Shown: piece after piece, positions 15,504-24,136 of the stretch | Position numbering within the stretch: the stretch's first letter is position 1 | Layout: each line of letters starts with the position of its first letter | Origin: Bacteroidales bacterium | GTDB lineage: Bacteria; Bacteroidota; Bacteroidia; Bacteroidales; Muribaculaceae | Assembly: GCA_015061055.1 (NCBI GenBank) | Contig: SUXH01000010.1 | Coordinates: 23,873 to 87,872, forward strand | Length of the DNA stretch: 64,000 nucleotides | Direction: 5' to 3' | The notes under the pieces: model-generated | What the model was told of the DNA's origin: nothing | Seen by the model: the letters and a program-made list of their open reading frames with translations, nothing else | The model's database searches: none | Program-made: the position numbers and the translations under genes

Positions 15504-16405
15504 TAAAATCCTTTGTATTAAATATAGACCTACTGAATGTTCTTGATTCTATGGACGACAAACAAGCGGGAAGGTTGTTCAAAGTCATCAGGGCGTATTG
15601 GTTGCGAGAAGCTGAAAGATGCCAACAAGATGCCGATACAGGATATGATGAACTGTTGAAAGACTTTGTAACCCGTCTTGCATTTGCTCCGTTTCAAGCA
15701 CAATTCGACAAGGATATTCAAAGGCATAATGCAATGGTTGAACGAAATCGGGTAAATGGGCGTAAAGGAGGAGCACCAAAGGGTAATAAAAATGCTACTA
15801 CAAAACAACCGACTGGGTTGAAAAACAACCAAAAACAACCCAAACAACCGACTGGGTTTTCTGGGTTGTTTGAGCATAATACGCCACCTCAAAAAGATGA
15901 TGTAACTATTCAAGAAATCAACGATTTAGAGCAAAACAACCCAAACAAGCAAGTGGGTTGTTTGGAGGAAACGCAAAAATCTCCTCTCTCTAATAATATT
16001 AATAATATTATATATAATAATATATCTAAAAAGACTATCAAAGATAGTCTTAAAGAGAGTAGAGAAAATCCGTGTTTGTTTCCACCACCACCACCACCCA
16101 AAAAGAAAAGGCAGAAAGTTGAGATTATTCCTCCGACACTTGAAGAAGTGGAGCAATATTTTTTGGGACAAGGTGCTGATGTGAAATTGCAAGATTGGAA
16201 ACAACAAGCCTCAATTTTTTACAATCACTACAATTCTATTGGTTGGTGTACTCCAAATGGTGCAAAAATAGTCCGTTGGGATAGTAAGGCTAACTTATGG
16301 ATTTTGGAAAAGGAAAAAGAAAATGAAAAGAATCAACGAAACAATGGTAAACAAGGCTCTCCAGCCCGACAAGCGATTAATCCCGATTGTGGACTCATCG
16401 AATGA
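15500..16405 (+). CDS. DUF6291-like phage replication protein
   Basis: 301 residues. The first 110 residues (SFVLNIDLLNVLDSMDDKQAGRLFKVIRAYW ... RNRVNGRKGGAPKGNKNA) match the DUF6291 region common in gut phage replication modules. A low-complexity linker with repeated KQPTG and NNQKQP units follows, then FPPPPPPKKKRQK, and a helical C-terminal domain (about 215-275, TLEEVEQYFLGQGADVKLQDWKQQASIFYNHYNSIGW) of the kind seen in replisome organisers. It is followed by, and overlaps by 83 nt, a DnaC-like loader, the usual initiator-loader pair. Confidence 0.75.
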   Translation: MIKSFVLNIDLLNVLDSMDDKQAGRLFKVIRAYWLREAERCQQDADTGYDELLKDFVTRLAFAPFQAQFDKDIQRHNAMVERNRVNGRKGGAPKGNKNATTKQPTGLKNNQKQPKQPTGFSGLFEHNTPPQKDDVTIQEINDLEQNNPNKQVGCLEETQKSPLSNNINNIIYNNISKKTIKDSLKESRENPCLFPPPPPPKKKRQKVEIIPPTLEEVEQYFLGQGADVKLQDWKQQASIFYNHYNSIGWCTPNGAKIVRWDSKANLWILEKEKENEKNQRNNGKQGSPARQAINPDCGLIE

Positions 16406-16988
16406 AGGAGAAGTTATCGCCTGTTGGAAACTCTTTTTAGAGACGGCTCGTGAAGTTTGCCCGGAATTTCAATTAAGAGATGATTTGAAGAAGCCGATAA
16501 CCGATATTTTCTATTGGTGTATTATGGCAAACAGAAACCTCAACCCACATAAAGGGTTATGGCTGTATGGTAATATAGGGACCGGCAAAACAACAATGCT
16601 TGAAATAGTACGAAGGTTTTGTAAACTTGTACGACCATACGACAACAAAGGGTATCCTTACTCTTTCAGAACAACCAACGCATTAGAGGTGTGTGGAGAA
16701 TATTCAAAGAATGGTCATGTGGGTATAGCAACATACCTAAACAGCGAAAGACAAGCCTTTGATGAATTGGGAAGCGAGAGCATACCCACAGGGTATTACG
16801 GAACACCAATGAATGTGTTTCAGTATATTCTCCAACGCAGATACGATGATCGTTATAAATCGTTTACCCATGTAACGACAAACTTGTCGATAAAGCAGAT
16901 TTCGGAGTATTACGGTCCACGAATTTACGACCGCTGTAAAGAGATGTTTAATTTTGTTGAGATGGGAGGTAGAACATGGCGCAAGTGA
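16323..16988 (+). CDS. DnaC-like AAA+ helicase loader
   Basis: 221 residues with a Walker A GNIGTGKTT (about 78-86), a region after it with RTTNALEVCGEYSKNG, and a sensor-like THVTTNLSIKQISEYYGPRIYDRCKEMFNFV block (about 180-212) that is characteristic of DnaC/IstB ATPases. It would load the host DnaB helicase on phage DNA. The start at 16323 lies 83 nt inside the upstream gene in another frame, with a purine-rich stretch before it; an alternative ATG is at 16344. No Walker B is obvious in the usual DE form. Confidence 0.8.
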   Translation: MKRINETMVNKALQPDKRLIPIVDSSNEGEVIACWKLFLETAREVCPEFQLRDDLKKPITDIFYWCIMANRNLNPHKGLWLYGNIGTGKTTMLEIVRRFCKLVRPYDNKGYPYSFRTTNALEVCGEYSKNGHVGIATYLNSERQAFDELGSESIPTGYYGTPMNVFQYILQRRYDDRYKSFTHVTTNLSIKQISEYYGPRIYDRCKEMFNFVEMGGRTWRK

Positions 16989-17206
16989 TAGTCAGGTGGA
17001 TAACTCGCGACAATGAAGCGATACGCTTAATCAGAGAGAAATTTGAAATACCAACTTACACTACCGTAAACGGACTTTCACCGGCAGACATCAAAGATGA
17101 TGATATGCCACTTTTTGAAGAAACAGCAAGGCGTGGTTTCTTTGATTTTTGGCTTCAAAAATGGTGTATAAATGGTGGAGTTTTAGTTTTCAAATCTCGA
17201 CAATAA
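16976..17206 (+). CDS. Small hypothetical protein
   Basis: 76 residues beginning 13 nt before the end of the helicase-loader gene. It looks like a small alpha/beta protein (VIVRWITRDNEAIRLIREKFEIP, FDFWLQKWCINGGVLVF). It is the last gene of the replication operon; a promoter unit for the ParB-like gene starts inside its 3' end. No family recognised. Confidence 0.6.
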   Translation: MAQVIVRWITRDNEAIRLIREKFEIPTYTTVNGLSPADIKDDDMPLFEETARRGFFDFWLQKWCINGGVLVFKSRQ

Positions 17207-17247
17207 TTATTAACTTTACTGATGTAAACAATTAAAAGTCAAACCAA
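17170..17247 (+). promoter_or_regulatory. Middle-type phage promoter unit, copy 2
   Basis: AAATGG (17170-17175), 35 nt, TAACTTTACTG (17211-17221), with ATCTCG 11 nt ahead of the second box, then the leader AAAAGTCAAACCAA (17233-17246) 13 nt before the ATG at 17260. The spacing is identical to the other four copies although the intervening sequence differs and lies inside the preceding gene. Confidence 0.6.
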
Positions 17248-17259
17248 TAAATTAAATTT

Positions 17260-18999
17260 ATGGAGATTAAACAAATTTCAATCGGTAAGATAAAACCCTC
17301 ACCGATGAACCCTCGTAAGACTTTCAACGAGGAAGATATTAATGAACTTGCAAACAATATTGAAAGTCAAGGATTATTACAGCCGATAACAGTAAGACCT
17401 ATTGAGTTCACAGATGAACTTGATGAAGATACAGGTGCAGTTGTATCTTTCCCAACGAGTTATGAACTTGTATGTGGAGAACGTCGGTTTAGAGCCGTTT
17501 CATTACTCAAAGCAAAGGAAGATGAAGCGAACATCGAAAAGGTAAAAAATCATCGTAAGAAACTTGATAAATGGCAATCAATTGCTTGCATTGTTCGAGA
17601 AATGAATGATGAAGAAGCATTTGATGCGATGATTACCGAAAACCTACAACGCAAAGATGTAGATCCTATTGAAGAAGCATTTGCTTTTGCTCAATTAATC
17701 AAGAAAGGCGATAAAGTCGAAGATATTGCTTTACGATTTGGCAAGTCTAATCGTTTTGTCCTTGACCGAGTAAAACTAAACTCACTCATTCCAGAGTTGC
17801 TTCTAATGGTCAAAGACGGTAAAATGGTAATATCTGCCGGTATGATAATTTCTAAACTTGAGGAAGAACAGCAGCAAAAATTCCTAAAAGACATTACAAA
17901 CCGATATCATTATGGAAATGACATAATCGGTAAAGCAGAAGCTCAACGTTATATTGATAGGTTATTTTTATCAATTGAAAATTCTGAATGGGTTGGCGAT
18001 GGTGTTGATGATTTCAAAGGCTCATGCGAATGTAGTTGTTCTGAATGTGCGTTTAATACAGCTAATCACGGTTGCTTATTCTACGAAATGAATAGTGAGA
18101 ATCCCCAATGTACTAATAGAGATAAGTTTTTACACAAAGAACGAGACTATTTTATGAGTATTATCGAAAAAGAAGTTGATAATCTTATAAAATCAGGAGA
18201 AACACTTACTACAGGTAAAACTGTCGTAGCAGCACACCTTGACCAATATGCAAGTGTTGAGTATCAACCTCAATTTCATAAATTAGTAGATGAAATTAAA
18301 GCAAAAGGGATTTCAGTAATAGAGCCATTTGAGGTATTTGACCGTTATAGTTCGTATGACAAGGCAGATAAACGCTTAAAAGAAAAGTTGGCAAAAAATG
18401 AGGTTTATAGGGTATTTCACATTGAATGCAATTATTATGGAGTAAGTATGAATGAAAAATATTTTTCATTCAAAAAAGATATTGAAGCCGTATCTGATGA
18501 AACCTTAAAAGAATCCCAAGAAGTAAATACACTTGTCGCCAAATACAAACGAAACATTGAAATAGCACAAGAAAAACAAGTTGCTGAACTACGAAAAATG
18601 GCAAACGAATTGGGAATGGCAAAAAGAAAAGGCGACATAAGCGACGCTGAACAATTGGCAATCGATGTGCTTATTCTCTCCAAATGTGGTTATAAATTCA
18701 AAGATAAGTTCGGTTTCAGAGGTACAGATGATAAAGGAATGATTGATTTTGTCAGAAACAATCAAGCCGATCGCAATATGTGGTACAGGGAATTTATGCG
18801 AGAAATATTTGGTAGTTCAGATATAACTTTTAATAAAACTTATCAATACTTGATGTATCAGGTTATGGGAGAATGGTTACCTAAAGAATCATCGGAATTA
18901 GGAGCAAAGACCATTAAAGAACTTGACCGAAAAAATGACAAGATAAAAGCTAAACTTGAAGAACTTGGTTACGATGTTCATGGGAAAAAGTTAGCATAA
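17260..18999 (+). CDS. ParB/Spo0J-family protein with Cys-rich insert
   Basis: 579 residues. The N-terminal 200 residues are a typical ParB: KIKPSPMNPRKTFNEEDINELANNIESQGLLQPITVRP, CGERRFRA (box II), ENLQRKDVDPIEEAFAF, and a helix-turn-helix (KVEDIALRFGKSNRFVLDRVKL). A cysteine-rich patch (CECSCSECAFNTANHGC..., about 253-280) probably binds zinc, and a long helical C-terminal part follows. ParB proteins bind DNA and hydrolyse CTP; in phages they may serve partition or transcription. It has its own promoter unit and is followed by a strong terminator. Confidence 0.82.
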   Translation: MEIKQISIGKIKPSPMNPRKTFNEEDINELANNIESQGLLQPITVRPIEFTDELDEDTGAVVSFPTSYELVCGERRFRAVSLLKAKEDEANIEKVKNHRKKLDKWQSIACIVREMNDEEAFDAMITENLQRKDVDPIEEAFAFAQLIKKGDKVEDIALRFGKSNRFVLDRVKLNSLIPELLLMVKDGKMVISAGMIISKLEEEQQQKFLKDITNRYHYGNDIIGKAEAQRYIDRLFLSIENSEWVGDGVDDFKGSCECSCSECAFNTANHGCLFYEMNSENPQCTNRDKFLHKERDYFMSIIEKEVDNLIKSGETLTTGKTVVAAHLDQYASVEYQPQFHKLVDEIKAKGISVIEPFEVFDRYSSYDKADKRLKEKLAKNEVYRVFHIECNYYGVSMNEKYFSFKKDIEAVSDETLKESQEVNTLVAKYKRNIEIAQEKQVAELRKMANELGMAKRKGDISDAEQLAIDVLILSKCGYKFKDKFGFRGTDDKGMIDFVRNNQADRNMWYREFMREIFGSSDITFNKTYQYLMYQVMGEWLPKESSELGAKTIKELDRKNDKIKAKLEELGYDVHGKKLA

Positions 19000-19007
19000 C
19001 CACTCAT

Positions 19008-19050
19008 AAGGCAGGAGAATGAAACAAACATTTCTCCTGCCTTATTTTTT
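19008..19050 (+). terminator. Rho-independent terminator after ParB-like gene
   Basis: Perfect 12-bp stem AAGGCAGGAGAA (19008-19019) with TTCTCCTGCCTT (19032-19043), followed by ATTTTTTATC. Its strength also excludes the ATG at 19019, inside the stem, as a start for the next open frame. Confidence 0.85.
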
Positions 19051-19109
19051 ATCAACATCACTAATTACAAGTGTGGGAAATCTCTCACACTCAATAATAC
19101 ACATCAGAA

Positions 19110-19839
19110 TGGATTATAATGAGTTTTTGAAATCGAAGATTAAGATTTCAGAAGATTACGGTTTTACGGTCAGCATTGACGAGATAAACCAAAATCTCAA
19201 ACCTCACAATAAATTGATGGTTAAATGGCTTGTTGAGGGGGGAAAACGAGCTTGTTTCGCTTCATTCGGCTTGCATAAGACTGTTACACAACTTGAAGCA
19301 GTAAGGCTAACACTCTCAAAGATTGGCAAAGGTAGAGGACTAATAGTTTGCCCTTTGTCAGTTAGACAGGAGTTTGTGGAAGATTCAAAAAATACACCCT
19401 CAACGAGATATGGAACTTTGATTATGTAGTTAAGGTTGCCGAAACTCTTGAGATGAAAGGGAAACTGCCAACCTCATTTATGTTGCTGCAACCTCAAAGT
19501 TGGAGTGAAGATGTTTGGGCTGATATTACACGAATGAGAACACTTAACGGTTCCCAATGGAGCAAAGGAAAAGAAATGCACCTTTGCCCGATGCAGTTTG
19601 ATATTGCAGATAGAGTAATAGAGCAAATGAGTAATCCCGGTGATATTGTATTGGACCCATTCGGTGGATTAATGACAGTTCCATATAGAGCCTTAATGAA
19701 AGGTCGTAAAGGTTGGGCTGTGGAATTATCCCCACAATACTTTTTAGATGGTGCGGCATATTGTAAAGCCGCAGAAAATAATATTGATATGCCGACACTC
19801 TTTGATGAAGAAGATTTTGAGAATATAACAGAAGAATAA
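19110..19839 (+). pseudogene. Decayed helicase-DNA methyltransferase fusion
   Basis: The frame from 19110 encodes the N terminus of a large phage helicase-methylase (KPHNKLMVKWLVEGGKRACFASFGLHKTVTQLEAVR, VCPLSVRQEF), then ends at 19429. In the -1 frame from about 19388, protein resumes as KKYTLNEIWNFDYVVK and runs to 19839 as the C-terminal part of an N4/N6 methyltransferase (DIVLDPFGGLMTVPYRALMKGRKGWAVELS, the AdoMet-binding motif). The helicase middle and the methylase catalytic motif (DPPY type) are missing. A frame-shifting deletion best explains this. The A-run at the joint (A-AAA-AAT) could in principle allow -1 slippage, giving a 242-residue product of unknown use. Confidence 0.6.
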
Positions 19840-19929
19840 ATATATACTGATATGAGGAATAAATCACCCCCTTAGTGAAAAATAAATATGTGAGATATAA
19901 TTAGTCATAAACAAATACCTTTTCTAATA

Positions 19930-20223
19930 ATGATAAAACTTAACAAACTCGCCATATTGTGCAAAGAGATAGCATTACAGCGAGGTAAAATTACTTCAAA
20001 CTCATCACCACGAGCCACATTATATCATATATCGGCAGAATGGAGAGAGTTATTAAATGCCACTAAATTTAAGAGTGAGCATTTACCAGAATGGAGTGAA
20101 CAAGAAGAAGAGGCTGCAGATATAATAATCACAACTTTGACCTATCTCGAAAGTATTAGATGTAAAAACATCGAAAACTTGATAAGAGCAAAAATCGAGT
20201 TCAACTCCAAACGAAATGATTAG
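19930..20223 (+). CDS. MazG-like nucleotide pyrophosphohydrolase
   Basis: 97 residues, all-helical. SAEWRELLNATK supplies the first acidic helix, EEEAADIIITTLTYLE the EExxD metal-binding pair, and KIEFNSKR the K...N.KR ending seen in MazG-type enzymes. These hydrolyse NTPs or (p)ppGpp-like nucleotides. Phage copies are thought to adjust nucleotide pools or host alarmone signals. It sits after a decayed methyltransferase gene with no overlap. Confidence 0.72.
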   Translation: MIKLNKLAILCKEIALQRGKITSNSSPRATLYHISAEWRELLNATKFKSEHLPEWSEQEEEAADIIITTLTYLESIRCKNIENLIRAKIEFNSKRND

Positions 20224-20281
20224 GTTTGTCAATGACTGTTTTAGTGATGAAGTTTTAGTGATGAAGTAAAATAAATAGACA

Positions 20282-20938
20282 ATGACAGAAACAATATCAA
20301 TCAATCTTTTAGATTTTAATAAAGGGCAGTTGAAAGGGTTGCCTAAAAACCCTCGATTCGTAAGAGATTATCGTTTTGAAGCGACAAAAAGAAGTATTGA
20401 AGAATCGCCTGAGATGCTTGAGTTGCGTGAATTGATTGTTTATCCATACGCAGATGGTCGTTATATCGTAGTGTGTGGGAATTTGCGATTGCGAGCCTGC
20501 AAAGAACTTGGACATAAAGAAGTACCATGTAAGGTGCTAAAATCCGAGACAACGCCTGAAAAGCTGCGAGAATATGCAACAAAAGACAACGTGAACTTTG
20601 GGGAGAATGATTTGGATATAATGCAGAATGAGTGGAATATATCAGAACTGCAAAATTGGGGCGTGGAATTTGCTCCAGAGAAGAAATCCGATGAGTTCAA
20701 AGAACGATTTGACGCAATAACTGATGATACGGCAATCTATCCTCTCATACCAAAGTATGATGAGAAACATGAATTGTTTATTATCGCTTCGAGCAATGAG
20801 GTGGATAGTAATTGGTTGCGAGAACGGTTAGGAATGCAACGCATGAAGTCTTACAAGACCGGCAAAGTGAGTAAGAGTAATGTTATTGACATAAAAGATG
20901 TACGTTATGCCCTTGAGAATAGTAATCCCAAGTCATAA
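20282..20938 (+). CDS. ParB-like nuclease-domain protein
   Basis: 218 residues. The ParB/sulfiredoxin-type fold is visible in PKNPRF, SIEESPEMLELRELIVYPYADGRYIVVCGNLRLRACKELGHKEVPCKVL and EYATKDNVNFGENDLDIMQNEW. There is no HTH of the Spo0J type, and the C terminus is short. Such proteins accompany phage DNA-modification genes as well as partition genes. It overlaps a glycosyltransferase-like gene by 32 nt, which suggests joint function in DNA processing or modification; that is inference. Confidence 0.75.
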   Translation: MTETISINLLDFNKGQLKGLPKNPRFVRDYRFEATKRSIEESPEMLELRELIVYPYADGRYIVVCGNLRLRACKELGHKEVPCKVLKSETTPEKLREYATKDNVNFGENDLDIMQNEWNISELQNWGVEFAPEKKSDEFKERFDAITDDTAIYPLIPKYDEKHELFIIASSNEVDSNWLRERLGMQRMKSYKTGKVSKSNVIDIKDVRYALENSNPKS

Positions 20939-21659
20939 GCGACACGACAAAGTTTTTGCAAAAAAACTTGTCAATGACCCGATAATATGTGTTGCAGAGA
21001 GTCAAGCCGATTTATATAGACAATTCAACCCGGAATGTGAAATAGTTACCCACCCTGATGATGTTATCGGACTTATTCCGAAACGAAATTGGATGGCAAA
21101 ACATTTCAAAGAATTGTTTATGCTTGATGATGATGTTCACGTTGTCAAATCTCTTGTGTGTGAAAAAGGAGAAAGTGGTGTTATACGAGATCCTAATAGA
21201 ATCACACAAATCATAGAGGATATTTATGATTTAGCGTGTATGCTCGATATTCATTTGTTCGGTTTTACATCTCGTATTTCTCCTGTGATGTACGACGAAA
21301 CAGGTTACCTATCATTGTCTAAAATGATAACAGGGTGTGCCTATGGTGTTCGATATAATAAAAACACATGGTGGAATGAAGAGATTAGGCTCAAAGAGGA
21401 TTTTTGGATTTCGTGTTATATGAAGTACAAAGAACGTCGAATACTTACCGATTTACGATACAACTTTGCTCAAAAAAGCACCTTTGTTAATGCTGGAGGT
21501 TTAGCAGCATTTCGTAACCAGGAGGAAGAGAAACGGTCAATCTTATTTATTAAGAAACATTTTGGAGATAGTATCAATATAAAAGGAGCGACCAATAACG
21601 GCAAAGAAAAGACGAAGCAACTTGTTGAGTATAATATCTCTTGTAAGTTCAAATATTAG
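20907..21659 (+). CDS. TAGT-like glycosyltransferase
   Basis: 250 residues from ATG 20907 (20898 is an alternative). It begins LRIVIPSHKRHDKVFAKKLVNDPIICVAESQ and has FMLDDDVHVVKSL, a DxD-type metal-binding motif (about 69-75), and KEDFWISCYMKY, all consistent with a GT-A fold of the TET-associated glycosyltransferase (TAGT) group found in phages with modified DNA bases. It overlaps the ParB-like gene. No TET/JBP or hydroxymethylase gene is seen in the window, so the acceptor is open: modified base, or a host surface sugar. Confidence 0.62.
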   Translation: MPLRIVIPSHKRHDKVFAKKLVNDPIICVAESQADLYRQFNPECEIVTHPDDVIGLIPKRNWMAKHFKELFMLDDDVHVVKSLVCEKGESGVIRDPNRITQIIEDIYDLACMLDIHLFGFTSRISPVMYDETGYLSLSKMITGCAYGVRYNKNTWWNEEIRLKEDFWISCYMKYKERRILTDLRYNFAQKSTFVNAGGLAAFRNQEEEKRSILFIKKHFGDSINIKGATNNGKEKTKQLVEYNISCKFKY

Positions 21660-21663
21660 TTGT

Positions 21664-21733
21664 AAATGGCGTTTAATCCGTTTGCTTAACTCGCTGTAAA
21701 TGATTAACTTTACAGTAGAAAAGTCAAACCAAT
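21664..21733 (+). promoter_or_regulatory. Middle-type phage promoter unit, copy 3
   Basis: AAATGG (21664-21669), 35 nt, TAACTTTACAG (21705-21715), AACTCG 11 nt ahead of the latter, then AAAAGTCAAACCAA (21719-21732) and the ATG at 21744. The leader starts only 3 nt after the box in this copy. Confidence 0.6.
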
Positions 21734-21743
21734 AGAAGAATTT

Positions 21744-22310
21744 ATGATAATAAGAACAACAGGAGGATATGACTTCTTCGAGGTCAGTTCTGCAATGCAA
21801 AAAGCGATAAGACGAGCAGATGTGCGAGTTGCCGGGTATTTTGCATTGGAATTATGGCATAGTGGTTATCGCGACTATGTTTGGAAACGATTGTTTACAA
21901 TCAGTGCTGAAGATTGTTACGGTTTAATCACTCATGAGATTGAAGCATTATGGCAGGGGCATGAGCTTGTGAACAAGAATAAAACCGAGCCAAAAGGTCG
22001 TATTTTTGTAAGTAAAGCTGTTTTGCTTTTGTGTGAATGCCGAAAGTGTCGAGATGCTGACCATTTGCAAAACCTTGTTTATGACAAAAAAGATGTAGAA
22101 GTGGAACGTTGGATAGAAGATGTAAGAGCTTCGCCAATACCGATTCCACCTTATACATTCGATGTTCACACCCGAAAGGGTAAAAAGTATGGTAGAACAA
22201 AAGCCGAGTTCTTCAGAGATGAGTACGAAGCATTAAAACCTAAAGTAATGGGATTATTTGATGATTTGGTCCCGGATAAGGATAAAGATTTATTTGATGG
22301 CACGGTGTAA
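21744..22310 (+). CDS. RarA/MgsA C-terminal-domain-like protein
   Basis: 188 residues. SSAMQKAIRRADVRVAGYFALELWHSGYRDYVWKRLFTISAEDCYG resembles the helical lid/tetramerisation region of the replication-associated ATPase RarA (MgsA), where a SEDiG block is conserved; there is no ATPase domain. Such orphan domains occur in phages. It might interfere with or recruit host RarA. Function inferred. It has its own promoter unit. Confidence 0.6.
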   Translation: MIIRTTGGYDFFEVSSAMQKAIRRADVRVAGYFALELWHSGYRDYVWKRLFTISAEDCYGLITHEIEALWQGHELVNKNKTEPKGRIFVSKAVLLLCECRKCRDADHLQNLVYDKKDVEVERWIEDVRASPIPIPPYTFDVHTRKGKKYGRTKAEFFRDEYEALKPKVMGLFDDLVPDKDKDLFDGTV

Positions 22311-22366
22311 AGCCGTGTCATCTTTCATTAATTGGTTTAATTATGGCGATTTCGCCACAATAAGTT

Positions 22367-23050
22367 ATGAGTTTTTTTAGAAATAATAATAAAAGAGCAA
22401 TACCTAAACTTGGAGAATTACCTCCATTGCCGAATATCCAACCGGTAAAAGATATTACGGTTGAAGATATGATGAATATGTTTACTTTGGAAGAGTCTTT
22501 GAAAATTGCTTATATACCCTCGATATTGGCAGAGGTGGCATTTCGATATATTGAGCAGATCCACTCAATAAGTAGAGATAAAAGATTGGATAATAAAAAA
22601 GAATGTCGTATAATCCGCGAGTGTGTAAAAGAGTACCAATATACACTTTACAATGGAATTAATCGTGAAGTGTTGGATAATCTGTTTAATCAGATAGGCA
22701 GATTTTTTGATATGGTAAGTTGGGATATAACGACATTGTATTTCTCAATCAATTCTGAATTAAAGAAACGACACCCGGAATTAAAAGAGTATGAGTTCTT
22801 GACCTATCTTAATATGGTTATTGCCATAATCGACTATATGCGTTCTTTTGAACGTAAAATGGATAAGATTATTCAGGAACGAACAAAAAGACCGTATGCC
22901 AGCATAACCAATCCGAATATCACTAAAATAAGGGTGATTTGCGAGTCGTTGGCAAAACAATATCACATAGATTTTACTCCGACGATAAACCTTGCAATGA
23001 CGATTATTGGCAAGAAATTGAACGAGATAGAATTTGTCGTTTCCGACTAA
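22367..23050 (+). CDS. Hypothetical helical protein
   Basis: 227 residues, mostly helical with a proline-rich N-terminal tail (KLGELPPLPNIQPVKDITVEDMMNMFTLEESLKIAYIPSILAEVAF). No catalytic motif or family recognised. It lies between the RarA-domain gene and the fourth promoter unit, 56 nt after its neighbour. Confidence 0.6.
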   Translation: MSFFRNNNKRAIPKLGELPPLPNIQPVKDITVEDMMNMFTLEESLKIAYIPSILAEVAFRYIEQIHSISRDKRLDNKKECRIIRECVKEYQYTLYNGINREVLDNLFNQIGRFFDMVSWDITTLYFSINSELKKRHPELKEYEFLTYLNMVIAIIDYMRSFERKMDKIIQERTKRPYASITNPNITKIRVICESLAKQYHIDFTPTINLAMTIIGKKLNEIEFVVSD

Positions 23051-23051
23051 A

Positions 23052-23154
23052 AGTCAGTAAAAGTTAAGGCGTAAAAATGGAGAAGTTTACGATTGCATAA
23101 CTTGTCTTAATTGGCTAACTTTACTGTATATCAATAACATAAAAGTCAAACCAA
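23052..23154 (+). promoter_or_regulatory. Middle-type phage promoter unit, copy 4
   Basis: GTCAGTAAAAGTTAAGG (from 23053), AAATGG (23075-23080), 35 nt, TAACTTTACTG (23116-23126), AACTTG 11 nt ahead, then the leader AAAAGTCAAACCAA (23141-23154) running directly into ATG at 23155. The block before AAATGG is nearly identical to copies 1 and 5. Confidence 0.62.
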
Positions 23155-23334
23155 ATGAAAGAAAAAGTCGGAATGTATCACTATTGTAGAAGATTTACAG
23201 CTTGGGCAGTTTATAAATGCACAGAAGTAAATGAAAGAGGTGCATCATTTAGTAAAGTTGCATCATACGCAACAAGAGAAGAAGCAAGAAATGAAGTTTA
23301 CCGCCTAAATGGTTGGGGAACTCCGAAAAACTAA
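23155..23334 (+). CDS. Small hypothetical protein
   Basis: A 59-residue frame whose ATG abuts the leader AAAAGTCAAACCAA. The peptide (starting MKEKVGMYHYCRRFTAW) has a basic, aromatic N-terminal half and an SYATREEARNEVYRLNGWG ending typical of small phage strand-helix proteins. A second leader copy follows 2 nt after its stop and precedes the next gene. No family recognised. Confidence 0.65.
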   Translation: MKEKVGMYHYCRRFTAWAVYKCTEVNERGASFSKVASYATREEARNEVYRLNGWGTPKN

Positions 23335-23351
23335 TAAAAAGTCAAACCAAT

Positions 23352-24131
23352 ATGAACAGAAAAGAAAAACAAGAAGCCAAAGCCGAAAGATACCGGGCAT
23401 TGGCAAGAAGTTCGCGACAAAAAGCCGATGATGTTTGTCGCCAAAGTAATGCAGCAGTGGAGAATATTCCATTTGGTCAGCCTATTCTTGTAGGACATCA
23501 TTCCGAGAAAGCACATCGACGAGCCATTGAGCAATCCCAAAGAAAGATGGATAAATGCTTGGAGTATAACAATCGTGCTGAATATTATGAGAATAAGGCT
23601 AAATCAGCAGAGAGTAACACATCAATTTATCTTGGAGATGATGACAGTGTAGATCGTTTACAGGCTAAACTTGATGGTCTTGTAAAAATGCAGGAAACAA
23701 TGAAAGCGACAAATAAGATTGTCCGGTCTAAATTGCTTTCAGAAGAAGATAAGAAAGTGAAGTTATCACAAATGGGATATAGTCAAAATTCGATTAAAGA
23801 ATTGATGACACCATATTTAGGAGAATTGGGTTATCCAAAATTCAAACTTACAAATAACAATGCGAAAATAAACGATACTCGTAAAAGATTAGAAAAAGCA
23901 AAGACAATGAAAAACACCGAAAATAAAGAATATTCTATTGGTGATTGTGGGATTGTTGAGAATTATCAAGAGAACCGATTACAACTATTCTTTTCGGGTG
24001 TTCCTGATAGTGGTATTAGAGAACAATTAAAACGAAACGGTTTTAGGTGGTCACGTTTCAATGGTTGTTGGCAATCATACCTCAACCGACGACAACTTGA
24101 CCGAGCAAAAGAAATTTTATCAGAAAAATAA
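23352..24131 (+). CDS. DUF3560-domain protein
   Basis: 259 residues from ATG 23352, which follows a leader copy at 23337-23350. The DUF3560 signature is clear: RYRALARSSRQKADDVCRQSNAAVENIPFGQPILVGHHSEKAHRRAIEQSQRKMDK, followed by a coiled-coil stretch and a basic C-terminal domain (IREQLKRNGFRWSRFNGCWQSYLNRRQLDRAKEIL). DUF3560 is widespread in Bacteroidota mobile elements; its biochemical function is not established. Confidence 0.75.
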   Translation: MNRKEKQEAKAERYRALARSSRQKADDVCRQSNAAVENIPFGQPILVGHHSEKAHRRAIEQSQRKMDKCLEYNNRAEYYENKAKSAESNTSIYLGDDDSVDRLQAKLDGLVKMQETMKATNKIVRSKLLSEEDKKVKLSQMGYSQNSIKELMTPYLGELGYPKFKLTNNNAKINDTRKRLEKAKTMKNTENKEYSIGDCGIVENYQENRLQLFFSGVPDSGIREQLKRNGFRWSRFNGCWQSYLNRRQLDRAKEILSEK

Positions 24132-24136
24132 ATATT

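Noticed and set aside
16323..16405. Overlap of DUF6291 and DnaC-like genes as an assembly error
   Set aside because: Both frames are intact and a purine-rich site precedes the second start; long overlaps occur in compact phage operons, although a start at 16344 is possible.
19019..19109. Start of the helicase remnant at ATG 19019
   Set aside because: This ATG lies in the stem-loop of a strong terminator; ATG 19110 begins the recognisable protein.
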